Positions 53,147 through 62,311 of a stretch of 64,000 bases of DNA are shown here, piece by piece. Position numbers and translations under genes: made by a program. Position 1 is the first letter of the stretch. Every line of letters starts with the position of its first letter. The DNA lies in assembly GCF_025457605.1 (NCBI RefSeq), contig NZ_JAMZFY010000002.1, positions 62,001 to 126,000 of the forward strand, in the 5' to 3' direction. The notes under the pieces are model-generated. The model had not been told where the DNA came from and ran no database searches. It saw only the letters and a list, made by a program, of their open reading frames with translations. Source of the stretch: Haloarcula laminariae. Lineage in GTDB: Archaea; Halobacteriota; Halobacteria; Halobacteriales; Haloarculaceae.

Positions 53147-53512
53147 TTACCGACCGTTCCAGTCTTCCAGGGCCTCGACGACGGGCATATCGAGCCACTC
53201 CTGGCCTTCCAGAGGCAGGTCGTCGCTCGAAACCACCCGCCGCTGTGGGTCGTACCGGACCAGTCCGGCGGCCGAGAGCGGCGGGATATCGACGTGGTGG
53301 AGCCGTACCTTGGCGCGCTCGCGCTCGGACTCCGTGACCGCCTCGGTCGACTGCTCCGCCCCGTCCGCGGCGAGTTGGCCGGCGAGCCAGTCGAGCGGGA
53401 CCGCGCCGTCGGCCTCGCTTACCCGTGCGAGCAGGACTCGTCGGCGGCGGCTGCCAAGGAGGTCGAACGGGTTACCCGCGTCGTCGGCGAGTGGCGGTTT
53501 TGATAGCATCAC
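53147..53512 (-). CDS. DUF7344-like winged-helix protein
   Basis: A 121-residue protein with a winged-helix-like pattern: PFDLLGSRRRRVLLARVSE at the start, a charged recognition helix region, and RLHHVDIPPLSAAGLVRYD. This matches the haloarchaeal DUF7344 family as I remember it. It may be a transcription factor. It is divergent from ileS. Confidence 0.78.
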   Translation of the reverse strand: MMLSKPPLADDAGNPFDLLGSRRRRVLLARVSEADGAVPLDWLAGQLAADGAEQSTEAVTESERERAKVRLHHVDIPPLSAAGLVRYDPQRRVVSSDDLPLEGQEWLDMPVVEALEDWNGR

Positions 53513-53653
53513 ATAGAGGGACGCCGCGTATCGGCATGAGTTCCCTGCCGGAAGAATCAGAGCCGCAAGTGGTACCGACGGTCGGCACCGCTGGTCCGTG
53601 CCGCGGGCGGTGTAACCGATTCCCCTTTAATGCCGGCGGCGAATAAGCCCGGT

Positions 53654-56600
53654 ATGGAACGGTTCGCCGCGGTCGACGACCAGTACGACCCCGAGAGCGT
53701 GGAGTCGGGGGTCTTCGACTACTGGGACGACGTCGACGCCTACGAGCAGACCAAGCAGCACCGGGCCGACGGGGAGGACTTCTTCTTCGTCGACGGGCCG
53801 CCCTACACCTCCGGGGCCGCCCACATGGGGACGACCTGGAACAAGACGCTGAAGGACTGCTACATCCGCTATCTCCGCATGCAGGGGTACGACGTGACCG
53901 ACCGGCCGGGCTACGACATGCACGGCCTCCCCATCGAGACCAAGGTCGAGGAGCGCCTGGACTTCGAGAACAAGAAGGACATCGAGGAGTTCGGCGAGGA
54001 GAACTTCATCCAGGAGTGCAAATCCTTCGCCAACGAGCAGTTAGAGGGACTCCAGAGCGACTTCCAGGACTTCGGCGTCTGGATGGACTGGGACGACCCC
54101 TACAAGACGCTCTCGCCGGAGTACATGGAGTCGGCCTGGTGGGGGTTCCAGCAGGCCCACGAGCGCGGGCTGGTCGAACAGGGCAAGCGCTCCATCAACC
54201 AGTGTCCCCGGTGTGAGACGGCTATCGCCAACAACGAGGTCGAGTATCACGACGTCGGCAAGCCATCTATCTACGTGAAGTTCCCTCTGGCCGAACGTGA
54301 CGGCTCCCTCGTCATCTGGACGACGACGCCCTGGACCATCGTCGCCAACACGTTCGTCGCCGCCGACGGCGACCTCGAATACGTCGGCGTCGACGCCACG
54401 AAAGACGGCGAGACAGAGCGCCTCTACCTCGCCGAACCCTGCGTCGAGGACGTGCTGAAGGCCGGCCGCTACGACGACTACGAGGTCGCCGAGGAACTCA
54501 CCGGAGAGGACCTCGTCGGCTGGGAGTACGACCACCCGCTGGCCGAGGAAGTGCCCGACCACGCGCAGGCCGAGGGGTCCGGCCAGGTGTACACGGCCGA
54601 CTACGTCGAGGCCGACCGCACGGGGCTGGTCCACTCCGCGCCGGGCCACGGTGAGGAGGACTTCGAGCGCGGGCAGGAGCTCGACCTCGAAATCTTCTGT
54701 CCGGTCGACAGCGACGGGACCTACACCGACGCTGCGGGGAAATACGCCGGCGCCTTCGTCCGCGACGCCAACGACGACGTCATCGCCGACCTCGACGCGA
54801 ACGGCTACCTGCTCTCCAGCGAGCAGGGCCACACGGTGCGAGAGGGACAGTGCTGGCGCTGTGACACCGATATCGTCCGCATCGTCACCGACCAGTGGTT
54901 CATCACGGTCACCGACATCAAAGACGAGCTGCTTGAGAACATCGAGGATTCGGAGTGGTACCCCCAGTGGGCCCGCGACAACCGCTTCCGCGATTTCGTC
55001 GAGGAGGCGCCGGACTGGAACGTCTCCCGGCAGCGCTACTGGGGGATTCCCATCCCCATCTGGCTCCCGGAAGACTGGAGCGGCGACATGGACGACGCCA
55101 TCGTCGTCGGCGACCGCGAGGAGCTCGCCGAGCGCGTCGACCAGGACATAGCGCCCGAGGACGTGGACCTCCACAAGGGGACCGTCGACGAGCTGACCAT
55201 CACCGAGGACGGCACCACCTACAGCCGCGTCGGCGACGTCTTCGACGTCTGGCTCGACTCCTCCGTCGCGACGTGGGGCACTGTCGACTACCCCGCCGAG
55301 ACCGAGGGCTTCGAGGAGCTGTGGCCCGCCGACCTCATCATGGAGGCCCACGACCAGACCCGCGGCTGGTTCTGGTCCCAGCTGGGCATGTCGACGGCGG
55401 CCACCGGCGAGGTTCCCTACAAGCAGGTGCTGATGCACGGCTACGCCAACATGCCCGACGGCCGCGGGATGTCAAAGTCAAAGGGTATCCTCGTCGACCC
55501 CCACGAGGTCATCGAGAAACACGGCCGGGACCCGATGCGGCTGTTCCTGCTGTCGGTGAACGCCCAGGGCGAGGACATGAACTTCTCGTGGGAGGAGACC
55601 GGCGAGATGCAACGGCGGCTCAACATCCTCTGGAACGTCGCCCGCTTCCCGCTACCGTACATGCGGGCGGACGGCTTCGACCCCGAGGAGACGACGGTCG
55701 AATCGACGCGTGACTCGCTCGAACTCGTCGACGAGTGGGTCCTCTCGCGGCTCCAGACCGTGAAGTCGGCCATGACCGACCACATGGACGACTACGAGAA
55801 CGACAAGGCCGTCGGCGAGCTGCTCGATTTCGTCGTCGAGGACGTCTCCCGCTTCTACATCCAGGTCGTCCGCGAGCGGATGTGGGAGGAGGAAGACAGC
55901 GGTTCGAAGCAGGCCGCCTACGCCACGCTGTACCGCGTGCTTGAGGAAGCGGCCGCGCTCTTTGCGCCCTTCACGCCGTTCGTCGCCGAGGAAGTGTACA
56001 GCTCGCTGACCGGCGACGCGGGCCACCCGACGGTCCACATGTGCGACTGGCCCGAGGCCGACGACTCGCTCCACCAACCCGAACTGGAAGACGAAATCGA
56101 GGTGGTTCGGGAAGTCGAGGAAGCGGGCTCGAACGCCCGCCAGCAGGCCGAGCGGAAACTGCGCTGGCCCGTCACCCGCGTCGTGGTCGACACCGACAGC
56201 GACGCCGTGGCCGCGGCCGTCGAGTCCCAGTCGGCCATCGTCGCCGACCGGCTCAACTCGCGTGCAGTCGAAGTGGTGGGCGCCGGCGACCAGTGGGGCG
56301 AGCTCCGCTACTCGGCCGAGGCGGACATGAGCGAACTCGGTCCCGCCTTCGGCGACGACGCCGGCCGCGTGATGAACGCCATGAACGAGGCCAGCATCGA
56401 CGAGCCGTCCCTGGCGACGCTCCAGGAGTCGGTCGTCGATACGCTGGGGGAGGAGGTCGAGCTGACCGAGGAGATGGTCACCTTCCGCCGGGAGACGCCC
56501 GAGGGCGTCACCGGCACGGAGTTCGAGGCGCTGGACGGCGGCGGCGTCGTCTACGTCGACACGGCGCTGACCGAGGACATCGAGAGCGAGGGGTACGCCC

Positions 56601-56857
56601 GCGAGGTCATCCGCCGCGTCCAGGAGATGCGCAAGGACATGGAGCTGGACATCGAGGCCCGCATCGTCGCGGACCTCGCCATCGACGACGAGCGCGTGGA
56701 CGGTCTCGTTCGGGAACACGAGGACCTCATCAAGGAGGAGGTCCGGGCCGACGAACTCGACGGCGTCGAGGGCGGCCACCGCAAGACGTGGGACGTGGAG
56801 GGCGTGGAGATGGAGATAGCGATTGCGCCCGTCGCGGCGGCGGAAGCGTCCGAGTAG
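53654..56857 (+). CDS. ileS: Isoleucyl-tRNA synthetase
   Basis: Charges tRNA-Ile; with TiaS it allows AUA decoding. The start at 53654 (TATA-like cctttaat at 53622-53629, about 25 nt upstream) gives 1067 residues; an earlier ATG at 53630 overlaps the promoter. Motifs: PPYTSGAAHMGT (HIGH) near residue 50 and GMSKSKGI (KMSKS) near 605. The CP1 editing domain and the C-terminal anticodon-binding part are both present. Archaeal/eukaryal type. Confidence 0.96.
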   Translation: MERFAAVDDQYDPESVESGVFDYWDDVDAYEQTKQHRADGEDFFFVDGPPYTSGAAHMGTTWNKTLKDCYIRYLRMQGYDVTDRPGYDMHGLPIETKVEERLDFENKKDIEEFGEENFIQECKSFANEQLEGLQSDFQDFGVWMDWDDPYKTLSPEYMESAWWGFQQAHERGLVEQGKRSINQCPRCETAIANNEVEYHDVGKPSIYVKFPLAERDGSLVIWTTTPWTIVANTFVAADGDLEYVGVDATKDGETERLYLAEPCVEDVLKAGRYDDYEVAEELTGEDLVGWEYDHPLAEEVPDHAQAEGSGQVYTADYVEADRTGLVHSAPGHGEEDFERGQELDLEIFCPVDSDGTYTDAAGKYAGAFVRDANDDVIADLDANGYLLSSEQGHTVREGQCWRCDTDIVRIVTDQWFITVTDIKDELLENIEDSEWYPQWARDNRFRDFVEEAPDWNVSRQRYWGIPIPIWLPEDWSGDMDDAIVVGDREELAERVDQDIAPEDVDLHKGTVDELTITEDGTTYSRVGDVFDVWLDSSVATWGTVDYPAETEGFEELWPADLIMEAHDQTRGWFWSQLGMSTAATGEVPYKQVLMHGYANMPDGRGMSKSKGILVDPHEVIEKHGRDPMRLFLLSVNAQGEDMNFSWEETGEMQRRLNILWNVARFPLPYMRADGFDPEETTVESTRDSLELVDEWVLSRLQTVKSAMTDHMDDYENDKAVGELLDFVVEDVSRFYIQVVRERMWEEEDSGSKQAAYATLYRVLEEAAALFAPFTPFVAEEVYSSLTGDAGHPTVHMCDWPEADDSLHQPELEDEIEVVREVEEAGSNARQQAERKLRWPVTRVVVDTDSDAVAAAVESQSAIVADRLNSRAVEVVGAGDQWGELRYSAEADMSELGPAFGDDAGRVMNAMNEASIDEPSLATLQESVVDTLGEEVELTEEMVTFRRETPEGVTGTEFEALDGGGVVYVDTALTEDIESEGYAREVIRRVQEMRKDMELDIEARIVADLAIDDERVDGLVREHEDLIKEEVRADELDGVEGGHRKTWDVEGVEMEIAIAPVAAAEASE

Positions 56858-56861
56858 GGCG

Positions 56862-57716
56862 TTAGAGTTCTCCTGCGACCACGGGCGCGGCGCTGACCTC
56901 GCTGACCGCCCGCTCCAAGGTATCGGTGCCGTAGACGGCTTCGACGCCGGCGCTCGATAGCTTCGTCAGGGCGTTGCTCGCGAGCATCGGGTGGACGCAG
57001 GTGACGAACACGCGCTTGGCGTCGCGGTCGCGCAGGACGGCGACGGACTCGCTCATGGTCGAGCCGGTCGCGATGATGTCGTCGACCAGCACCACGTCCC
57101 GCCCCGCGACGGCGGCGTCGCTCGGGCGTATCTCGATGTCGCCGCTGTCGTAGTCGCGGTCCTTCTCGAAGAAGTCCGTCTCGCCCCCGCCGTACTCGTC
57201 GCGGACGGTCGTGGCGAGTTCGACGGCGCCCTCGTCGGGCGAGAGAAAGAGCGGGTCCGTGAGGTCGGCCGGCAGGGGGTCGGCCAGCACCGACGCGGCG
57301 TCGACGTGGGTCGTCGGCACGGTGAAGAAATCACAGACAGCGGGCTCGTGTGGGTTGACCGTAATCACGCGGTCGGTCCCCGTCGAGACGGCGCGGGCCA
57401 CCGCCCGCGAGGAGACCGGCTCGCCCGGTTTGAACGCCTGGTCCTGGCGGGCATAGCCCATGTACGGCAGGACGGTGACGACCTCGCTGGCGCCGGCCTC
57501 GCGGACCGCGTCCTGGAGCTGGAGCACCTGGACGTGGGCGTCCGAATCGACCGTCGAGGCGACGACGACCGCGCGCTCGCCCGCGACGGCCTCGGGGACG
57601 CGGACGACGTGCTCCCCGTCGGCGAACTGTTCGTACTCGACCCGTCCCAGCGGCTCGTCGGCCGCCTCGGACAGCGCCGCCGCAAAGGCCTGTGTCTCCG
57701 CGCCGGGGATAATCAT
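56862..57716 (-). CDS. prs: Ribose-phosphate diphosphokinase (PRPP synthase)
   Basis: Makes PRPP from ribose 5-phosphate and ATP, for nucleotide, histidine and NAD synthesis. The start at 57716 gives 284 residues. VLPYMGYARQDQAF is the flexible loop, NPHEP the ribose site, and DVVLVDDIIATGSTM the PRPP-binding motif. A TATA-like ggctaaac (about 57737-57744) supports the start. The upstream open frame to 57899 is not coding. Confidence 0.94.
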   Translation of the reverse strand: MIIPGAETQAFAAALSEAADEPLGRVEYEQFADGEHVVRVPEAVAGERAVVVASTVDSDAHVQVLQLQDAVREAGASEVVTVLPYMGYARQDQAFKPGEPVSSRAVARAVSTGTDRVITVNPHEPAVCDFFTVPTTHVDAASVLADPLPADLTDPLFLSPDEGAVELATTVRDEYGGGETDFFEKDRDYDSGDIEIRPSDAAVAGRDVVLVDDIIATGSTMSESVAVLRDRDAKRVFVTCVHPMLASNALTKLSSAGVEAVYGTDTLERAVSEVSAAPVVAGEL

Positions 57717-57826
57717 GTGTGGGGGGTAACTGGCCGGGCTAAACCGCTTTTCGATTCTCGGGCCGATAACCGTGTGGAGGTTCGTCGGTATGAACTCCAG
57801 CGCCACTGCAAACAGACAGAAAGCCC

Positions 57827-57913
57827 CACGGCACTGGCGGCCGCTCAGCGACATCTCCTCGCTTCGCTCGGAGAGGGGTCGCTGAGGCGACCACGGCACG
57901 CGCCAGCGCCGTG
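57827..57913. repeat. Large nested inverted repeat upstream of prs
   Basis: Outer arms cacggcactggcg (57827-57839) and cgccagcgccgtg (57901-57913) pair with one mismatch. Inner arms ctcagcgac (57844-57852) and gtcgctgag (57878-57886) pair perfectly. A short central stem (tctcc/ggaga) completes a long hairpin in the roughly 270-nt gap between prs and the propeller gene. Confidence 0.75.
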
Positions 57914-57986
57914 CCTCTTTCGGTCCCGCCCAATCGGTTGTGTCAACAGCAGAGACCCGTCGGCCGATTCACCGACTGAAAGCCAC

Positions 57987-58865
57987 TCAGGCCACCGCCA
58001 CGCCGACGACCTCGGGCACACCCAGCGACCGGGACCGCCAGCCGCCCCGACCGTCGGCGGTGGCGTCGTCGGCCGTGTTCACGAGGAAGGTGCCGTCCGC
58101 CGTGATGGCGTAGGTGTCGTCGCCGTAGGCCACGTCGACGACCCGCTCGCGAACCGGGAGGTCGCAGGGCTGCCAGTGTGGCTCCGGGCCGGCGCCGGCG
58201 CGGTCGGTCAGTTCGTAGAGCGTGTCCACGTCGGCGGCGTGTACACGCCCCACGTCACTTGCTTCGGGGGGCCGGCTCCGGCCGTCGTCGGTCGCGACGA
58301 GGCCGTGAGCGCCGGACCGAACGGCCGCCCAGTTCTCCCTGGGGCCGACGGTGCCCTCCTGGGGGTCGCGCCTGTAGAGCCCGTCGGCGGTGGCGGCGAA
58401 GGGACCGGCCACGTCGGCGGCGTCGTGGAGCCCCAGATACGCACAGCCGGGCAGCCCGTAGACGCCGTCGGCGGCCGCGACGAGGTCGTCGGAAAGGGCC
58501 CGCACGTCGGCGACCTCGCCCATCTCCCACCACTCGCCGTCGTCGTAGCGGGCGACCCGTCCCTCGCCCGCGGCGACCAGCCCGTCGGCGTCGTATCCCA
58601 CGGCCGTCGCTGGGCCAAAGCCCGTCGGCTCGAAGCCCTCGTCGGTCGATATCAACACCGCCTCCTCGGTGGCGACCGCTATCTCGCCGTTCGCGCCGGC
58701 GATGTCACGGGCCGCACAGCGGTGGGCGAGGGTGAACCGGCCTATCTGCCCGCCGGCGGTCTCGACGCGAGTCACGCCCAGGCCGGAGCCGACGTAGGCG
58801 TGGGTCTCCGGGCGCGTCTGGCCGTACATCCGCTTTTCGGACAGCGTGAGGACGTCGTCGGTCAT
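57987..58865 (-). CDS. HVO_0234-type beta-propeller protein
   Basis: A 292-residue protein built of repeated strands ending in GV/GL-A/V-D/E patterns ([22 protein letters not shown]-like). I recognise it as the haloarchaeal HVO_0234 family beta-propeller found next to hemL. It has no signal peptide. It overlaps hemL by 4 nt, which implies translational coupling and a possible role in tetrapyrrole synthesis. Confidence 0.78.
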   Translation of the reverse strand: MTDDVLTLSEKRMYGQTRPETHAYVGSGLGVTRVETAGGQIGRFTLAHRCAARDIAGANGEIAVATEEAVLISTDEGFEPTGFGPATAVGYDADGLVAAGEGRVARYDDGEWWEMGEVADVRALSDDLVAAADGVYGLPGCAYLGLHDAADVAGPFAATADGLYRRDPQEGTVGPRENWAAVRSGAHGLVATDDGRSRPPEASDVGRVHAADVDTLYELTDRAGAGPEPHWQPCDLPVRERVVDVAYGDDTYAITADGTFLVNTADDATADGRGGWRSRSLGVPEVVGVAVA

Positions 58866-60199
58866 ATGGCCGTTTTGTAGGCTTCCAGCGTTTCCTCGAT
58901 GTCTTCCTCGGTGTGGGCGTCACAGACGAACTGGGACTCGAACTGGTTGGCGGTGAGGAACACACCCTGCTCTTTCATCGCGGGCCAGAAGAGCCGCTCC
59001 CAGCGCTCGGTCTCGGCGCGTTTCACGTCGCCGCCGTTCTTCGGGCAGTGGTCGTAGCGGGGACAGGACTCGCGCTGTCGGCAGCCGGCCTCGCAGTGGC
59101 CGTCGAAGCTGTCCGGGGCGTCGCGCGTGAAGATTACCTTGAACATCGAGTCCGTCCCGACGACCGTGTACTGTGGCGCCTGGTCTTCGAGGATGTCCTG
59201 CAGGCCCGAACGGAGCCGGTCGGCCAGCCCGTTGACGTGGTCGTACACGTCGTTTTCGGCCGCGTACCGCAGGGTTTCGAGGCCGGCGGCCATCCCGACC
59301 GGGTGGCCGGAGTAGGTGCCGGACTGGAACACGTCGCCGGCGGGGGTGAACTGCTCGATGATCTCGCTTTTCCCGCCGACGGCCGCCACCGGGAAGCCGC
59401 CGCCGACTATCTTCCCGAGGGTGGTGATGTCGGGGTCGACGTCGAACTTGCCCTGGGCACACTGGAGCCCGCCGACGCGGAAGCCGGTGATGACCTCGTC
59501 GAAGATGAGGAGCGAGCCGTGGTCGTCACACAGCTCTTCGAGCGTCTCGTGGAACCCCTCGACGGGGTGGACGATACCGTAGTTCCCGAGGATGGGCTCG
59601 GTGAGGACGGCGGCGATGTCGTCGCCGTGTTCGGCGAACACCTCCCGGGCGGCCTCGCTGTCGTTGAACGGAATCGTCAGGGTGTGGTCGGCGAAGCTCT
59701 CGGGAATCCCGGGACTGGAGGGGGTGGTGTGGTCGCCCTCGCCCTCGACCAGCGTGGACTCCTGGGCGCCGTGGTAGCCGCCCTGCATCACGACGATCTT
59801 GTCGCGGCCGGTGTACCCCCGGGCCAGCCGGACCGCCGAGACGGTCGCCTCGGTGCCGGAGTTGACGAATCGGGTCATCTCGACGCTCGGGACGTGGCGG
59901 GCGACGAACTCCGCGAGTTCGACCTCGACCTCCGTGGGCGCGCCGTACATCGGCCCCTCGGCGGCCCGCTGTTGGACCGCGGACTGGACGGCTTCGGGCT
60001 GGTCGTGACCCAACAGCAGCGGGCCGTACCCCATCACGTAGTCGATGTAGCGGTTGCCGTCGGCGTCGACGACGTAGCCGCCGTCGCCCTTCTCGACGAA
60101 GAAGGGGTAGGGACGGATGGCCCGCACGGAGGAGTTGACGCCGCCGGGCATCACGGAGAGCGCCCGGTCGTACAGGTCGCGTGACTGCTCGTGGTTCAT
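58862..60199 (-). CDS. hemL: Glutamate-1-semialdehyde 2,1-aminomutase
   Basis: Forms 5-aminolevulinate for heme and cobalamin. The 445-residue PLP enzyme shows GGVNSSVRA, the SGTEA phosphate site, and the catalytic Lys in [10 protein letters not shown] near 266. It has an odd Cys-rich insert near 365-385 (C-x3-C-x5-C-x5-[19 protein letters not shown]) not found in standard HemL. A short inverted repeat (ccgcc/ggcgg, 60201-60216) precedes the start. Confidence 0.94.
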   Translation of the reverse strand: MNHEQSRDLYDRALSVMPGGVNSSVRAIRPYPFFVEKGDGGYVVDADGNRYIDYVMGYGPLLLGHDQPEAVQSAVQQRAAEGPMYGAPTEVEVELAEFVARHVPSVEMTRFVNSGTEATVSAVRLARGYTGRDKIVVMQGGYHGAQESTLVEGEGDHTTPSSPGIPESFADHTLTIPFNDSEAAREVFAEHGDDIAAVLTEPILGNYGIVHPVEGFHETLEELCDDHGSLLIFDEVITGFRVGGLQCAQGKFDVDPDITTLGKIVGGGFPVAAVGGKSEIIEQFTPAGDVFQSGTYSGHPVGMAAGLETLRYAAENDVYDHVNGLADRLRSGLQDILEDQAPQYTVVGTDSMFKVIFTRDAPDSFDGHCEAGCRQRESCPRYDHCPKNGGDVKRAETERWERLFWPAMKEQGVFLTANQFESQFVCDAHTEEDIEETLEAYKTAI

Positions 60200-60371
60200 A
60201 CCGCCGGCTTTGGCGGCAGGGTGAAAGAAACTGTTGGGTCAGCGGGCCGTCGTGTCGTGGTCGGAGCGGACCGGTTCGCGGGCAGTTCGTCGTCGGTACT
60301 TCGCGACGCCGGGCCCGTCAGTCGGACCGGTCGTCGCCACAGCGCAAAAGGCGTCCGCGCCGAAGCGGCGG

Positions 60372-61205
60372 TCAGTCGTCGCTGATAGTCGTCCCGGTGA
60401 CGACGTTGTCGTCCATGCTCCAGTCCCACTCGAAGCCGTACGAGGAGGAGATGTAGTAGTACGCAGCGCCCATGAACAGGACGCCGCTGGCGACGTTGCC
60501 GACGGTGACGACGGCCAGGTTGTACCCCATGCCGGCCCAGGAGACCGCTTCGGCGCCCGGGGCGGCGACGTTGGCGGCGAACAGGATGGTCATGTTCGCG
60601 ACGCTGTGTTCGTAGCCCGACCCGATGAAAGCGAGCAGGCACCACCAGATCATGATGAGCTTCGCGGACGTGTTCTCCAGCTGGAAGTTGCTCCAGACGG
60701 CCAGACAGACGAGCCAGTTACACAGCATCGCCCGCAGGAACAGCGGGACGAGGTCGCGGGTCATCTTCGCGCCGCCGACGGCCTCGAGCAGCGGTGCCGC
60801 ACTGCCCAGCACGCCGGCCTGCCAGGCCATCGCGCCCACGAGGATAGAGCCCAGGAAGTTCCCGACCCAGGACCAGGTCCACACCTTCAGGGTGCCGGAC
60901 CCGTCGACGCGGCCCGAGAGCAGCCCCATGGTCATGATCATGTTGTTCCCGGTGAACAGCTCGGAGCCGGCGACGATGACCAGGCTCAGTGCTCCGCCGA
61001 AGACGGCGGCCATGACGAACCCGCGCATGGGTTCGAACGCGGTCTCGAACATTGCACCGCCGAAGAGGAACGTCATGACCACGATGAGCCCGAGATACGC
61101 CCCGGCCATCGCGGAGTGAATGATGTACGCCGGAAGGCTCTTCTCTATCAGTTCTACCTGTGCCGCAGCCGCCTTGCTAATCGAAGTGACGCTCTCCTGG
61201 TACAT
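60372..61205 (-). CDS. Formate/nitrite transporter (FNT) family channel
   Basis: A 277-residue membrane channel of the FNT family (formate, nitrite, or small weak acids). Six helices with GSELFTGNN near 82-90 and the gating His in GYEHSVANM are visible. The substrate is unclear: nitrite, formate, or possibly cyanate or bicarbonate from the cyanase next door. An inverted repeat overlaps its TATA region (61231-61248). Confidence 0.9.
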   Translation of the reverse strand: MYQESVTSISKAAAAQVELIEKSLPAYIIHSAMAGAYLGLIVVMTFLFGGAMFETAFEPMRGFVMAAVFGGALSLVIVAGSELFTGNNMIMTMGLLSGRVDGSGTLKVWTWSWVGNFLGSILVGAMAWQAGVLGSAAPLLEAVGGAKMTRDLVPLFLRAMLCNWLVCLAVWSNFQLENTSAKLIMIWWCLLAFIGSGYEHSVANMTILFAANVAAPGAEAVSWAGMGYNLAVVTVGNVASGVLFMGAAYYYISSSYGFEWDWSMDDNVVTGTTISDD

Positions 61206-61706
61206 CTACGCTCCCCCCTCGGGCGTGTATGAAAAAGTCGAATTTTTCTCGCTTATATCTGGGCGTTCATCTGAATTTGATGCCGATAACCCATCGATGA
61301 GATGGCTAACTCCGGTCATTGTGCAACAAAAGTCTCTTCGGAAGAGGTGATATATAAACGTAGTTCTTCGATAGGGTTTCAGACTTTAGAATATACTAGG
61401 AGTATGGTCATATATACCGCCAACCTCAGCCAGATAGGGCCTGAATTTCTGTTTTATCCATATTTCTCTCCAAAGAGAGTAAATATAGATATTCTAAGTC
61501 AATCCACAGCGTCGCTTCCCATCTCGGCCCGTCTCGCGGCTGTGAGAGAGCGTTTCGGATGATAGGCATCCATTTCTATCTAGTTCGCTAGTATAATATG
61601 GTTAAACTGTGCCCATGTGTTGTCTGTATTTCCACCGCTATTAGGAGAATTCTTTAATATCACCAATCTCACCCTCCACCCGGGACATCGTCCCAGAACG
61701 CAACCT
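61206..61706. other. 500-nt A/T-rich region between FNT and cynS
   Basis: This divergent gap is strongly A/T-rich and holds no gene that I can support. It contains several small inverted repeats: gaaaaa/tttttc (61231-61248) and atact/agtat (61393-61405). A TATA-like tttaatat (about 61652-61659) lies before cynS. Regulated expression seems likely. Confidence 0.6.
61231..61248 (-). promoter_or_regulatory. Inverted repeat over the FNT TATA region
   Basis: gaaaaa-gtcgaa-tttttc lies 26-43 nt before the FNT start and overlaps the place of its TATA box. It may be both promoter and repressor site. Confidence 0.45.
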
Positions 61707-62192
61707 ATGACAGTAGACCGCACTGATATGGAGCCGTACTCGGACCGTGGGGAAATGCGAAGCAAGATTATCGCCGCCAAGGAGGAGGAGGGGCTCAAGT
61801 TCTCCGACCTCGAAGAGATAACCGGAATCGACAAGACGTACATCGCCTCTGCCGTCTACGACGGCGCAAGCACAACGGAGGACGAGGCGCTGGCCATCGC
61901 CGAAGCGCTCGGTCTCGAAGGTGACAAAGACGTCGTCAACGGTCTCCAGATGCCGCCGATGAAAGGCGAGGAGGAGCCGACCATCCCGTCGGACCCCGCG
62001 CTGTACCGATTCTACGAGGTCCCACAGGTGTACGGGCCCGCGATGAAGGCGATCATGCACGAGGAGTTCGGCGACGGTATCATGAGCGCGATCGACTTCG
62101 AAGTCAGCGTCGACAAGGAGATTCAGGACGGCGAGGAACACGTCGTCATCACCTACGACGGCAAGTTCCTCCCGTACAAGAAGTTCCCGTAA
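61707..62192 (+). CDS. cynS: Cyanase (cyanate hydratase)
   Basis: Converts cyanate plus bicarbonate to carbamate, which breaks down to ammonia and CO2. The 161-residue protein has an N-terminal HTH-like part and the catalytic C-terminal domain. Catalytic R101, E104 (LYRFYEVPQ) and S127 (GDGIMSAIDFEV) match R96, E99, S122 of the E. coli enzyme with a constant +5 shift. Start at 61707; an alternative ATG lies seven codons on. Divergent from FNT and convergent with DabA. Confidence 0.95.
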   Translation: MTVDRTDMEPYSDRGEMRSKIIAAKEEEGLKFSDLEEITGIDKTYIASAVYDGASTTEDEALAIAEALGLEGDKDVVNGLQMPPMKGEEEPTIPSDPALYRFYEVPQVYGPAMKAIMHEEFGDGIMSAIDFEVSVDKEIQDGEEHVVITYDGKFLPYKKFP

Positions 62193-62311
62193 CCGAACAG
62201 CTGAGCAGTTTTTTCGGCTCGATACGCGGCCGGACAGCGGCGTCGCTGTGCGGTATCGACTGCAAAACGGCGTGAGACGCGTACTACGATAGTCGGAGCC
62301 GGCGTCCCGTC

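Noticed and set aside
54041-55438. Minus-strand frame of 465 codons
   Set aside because: Antisense to ileS; the ileS motifs settle the coding strand.
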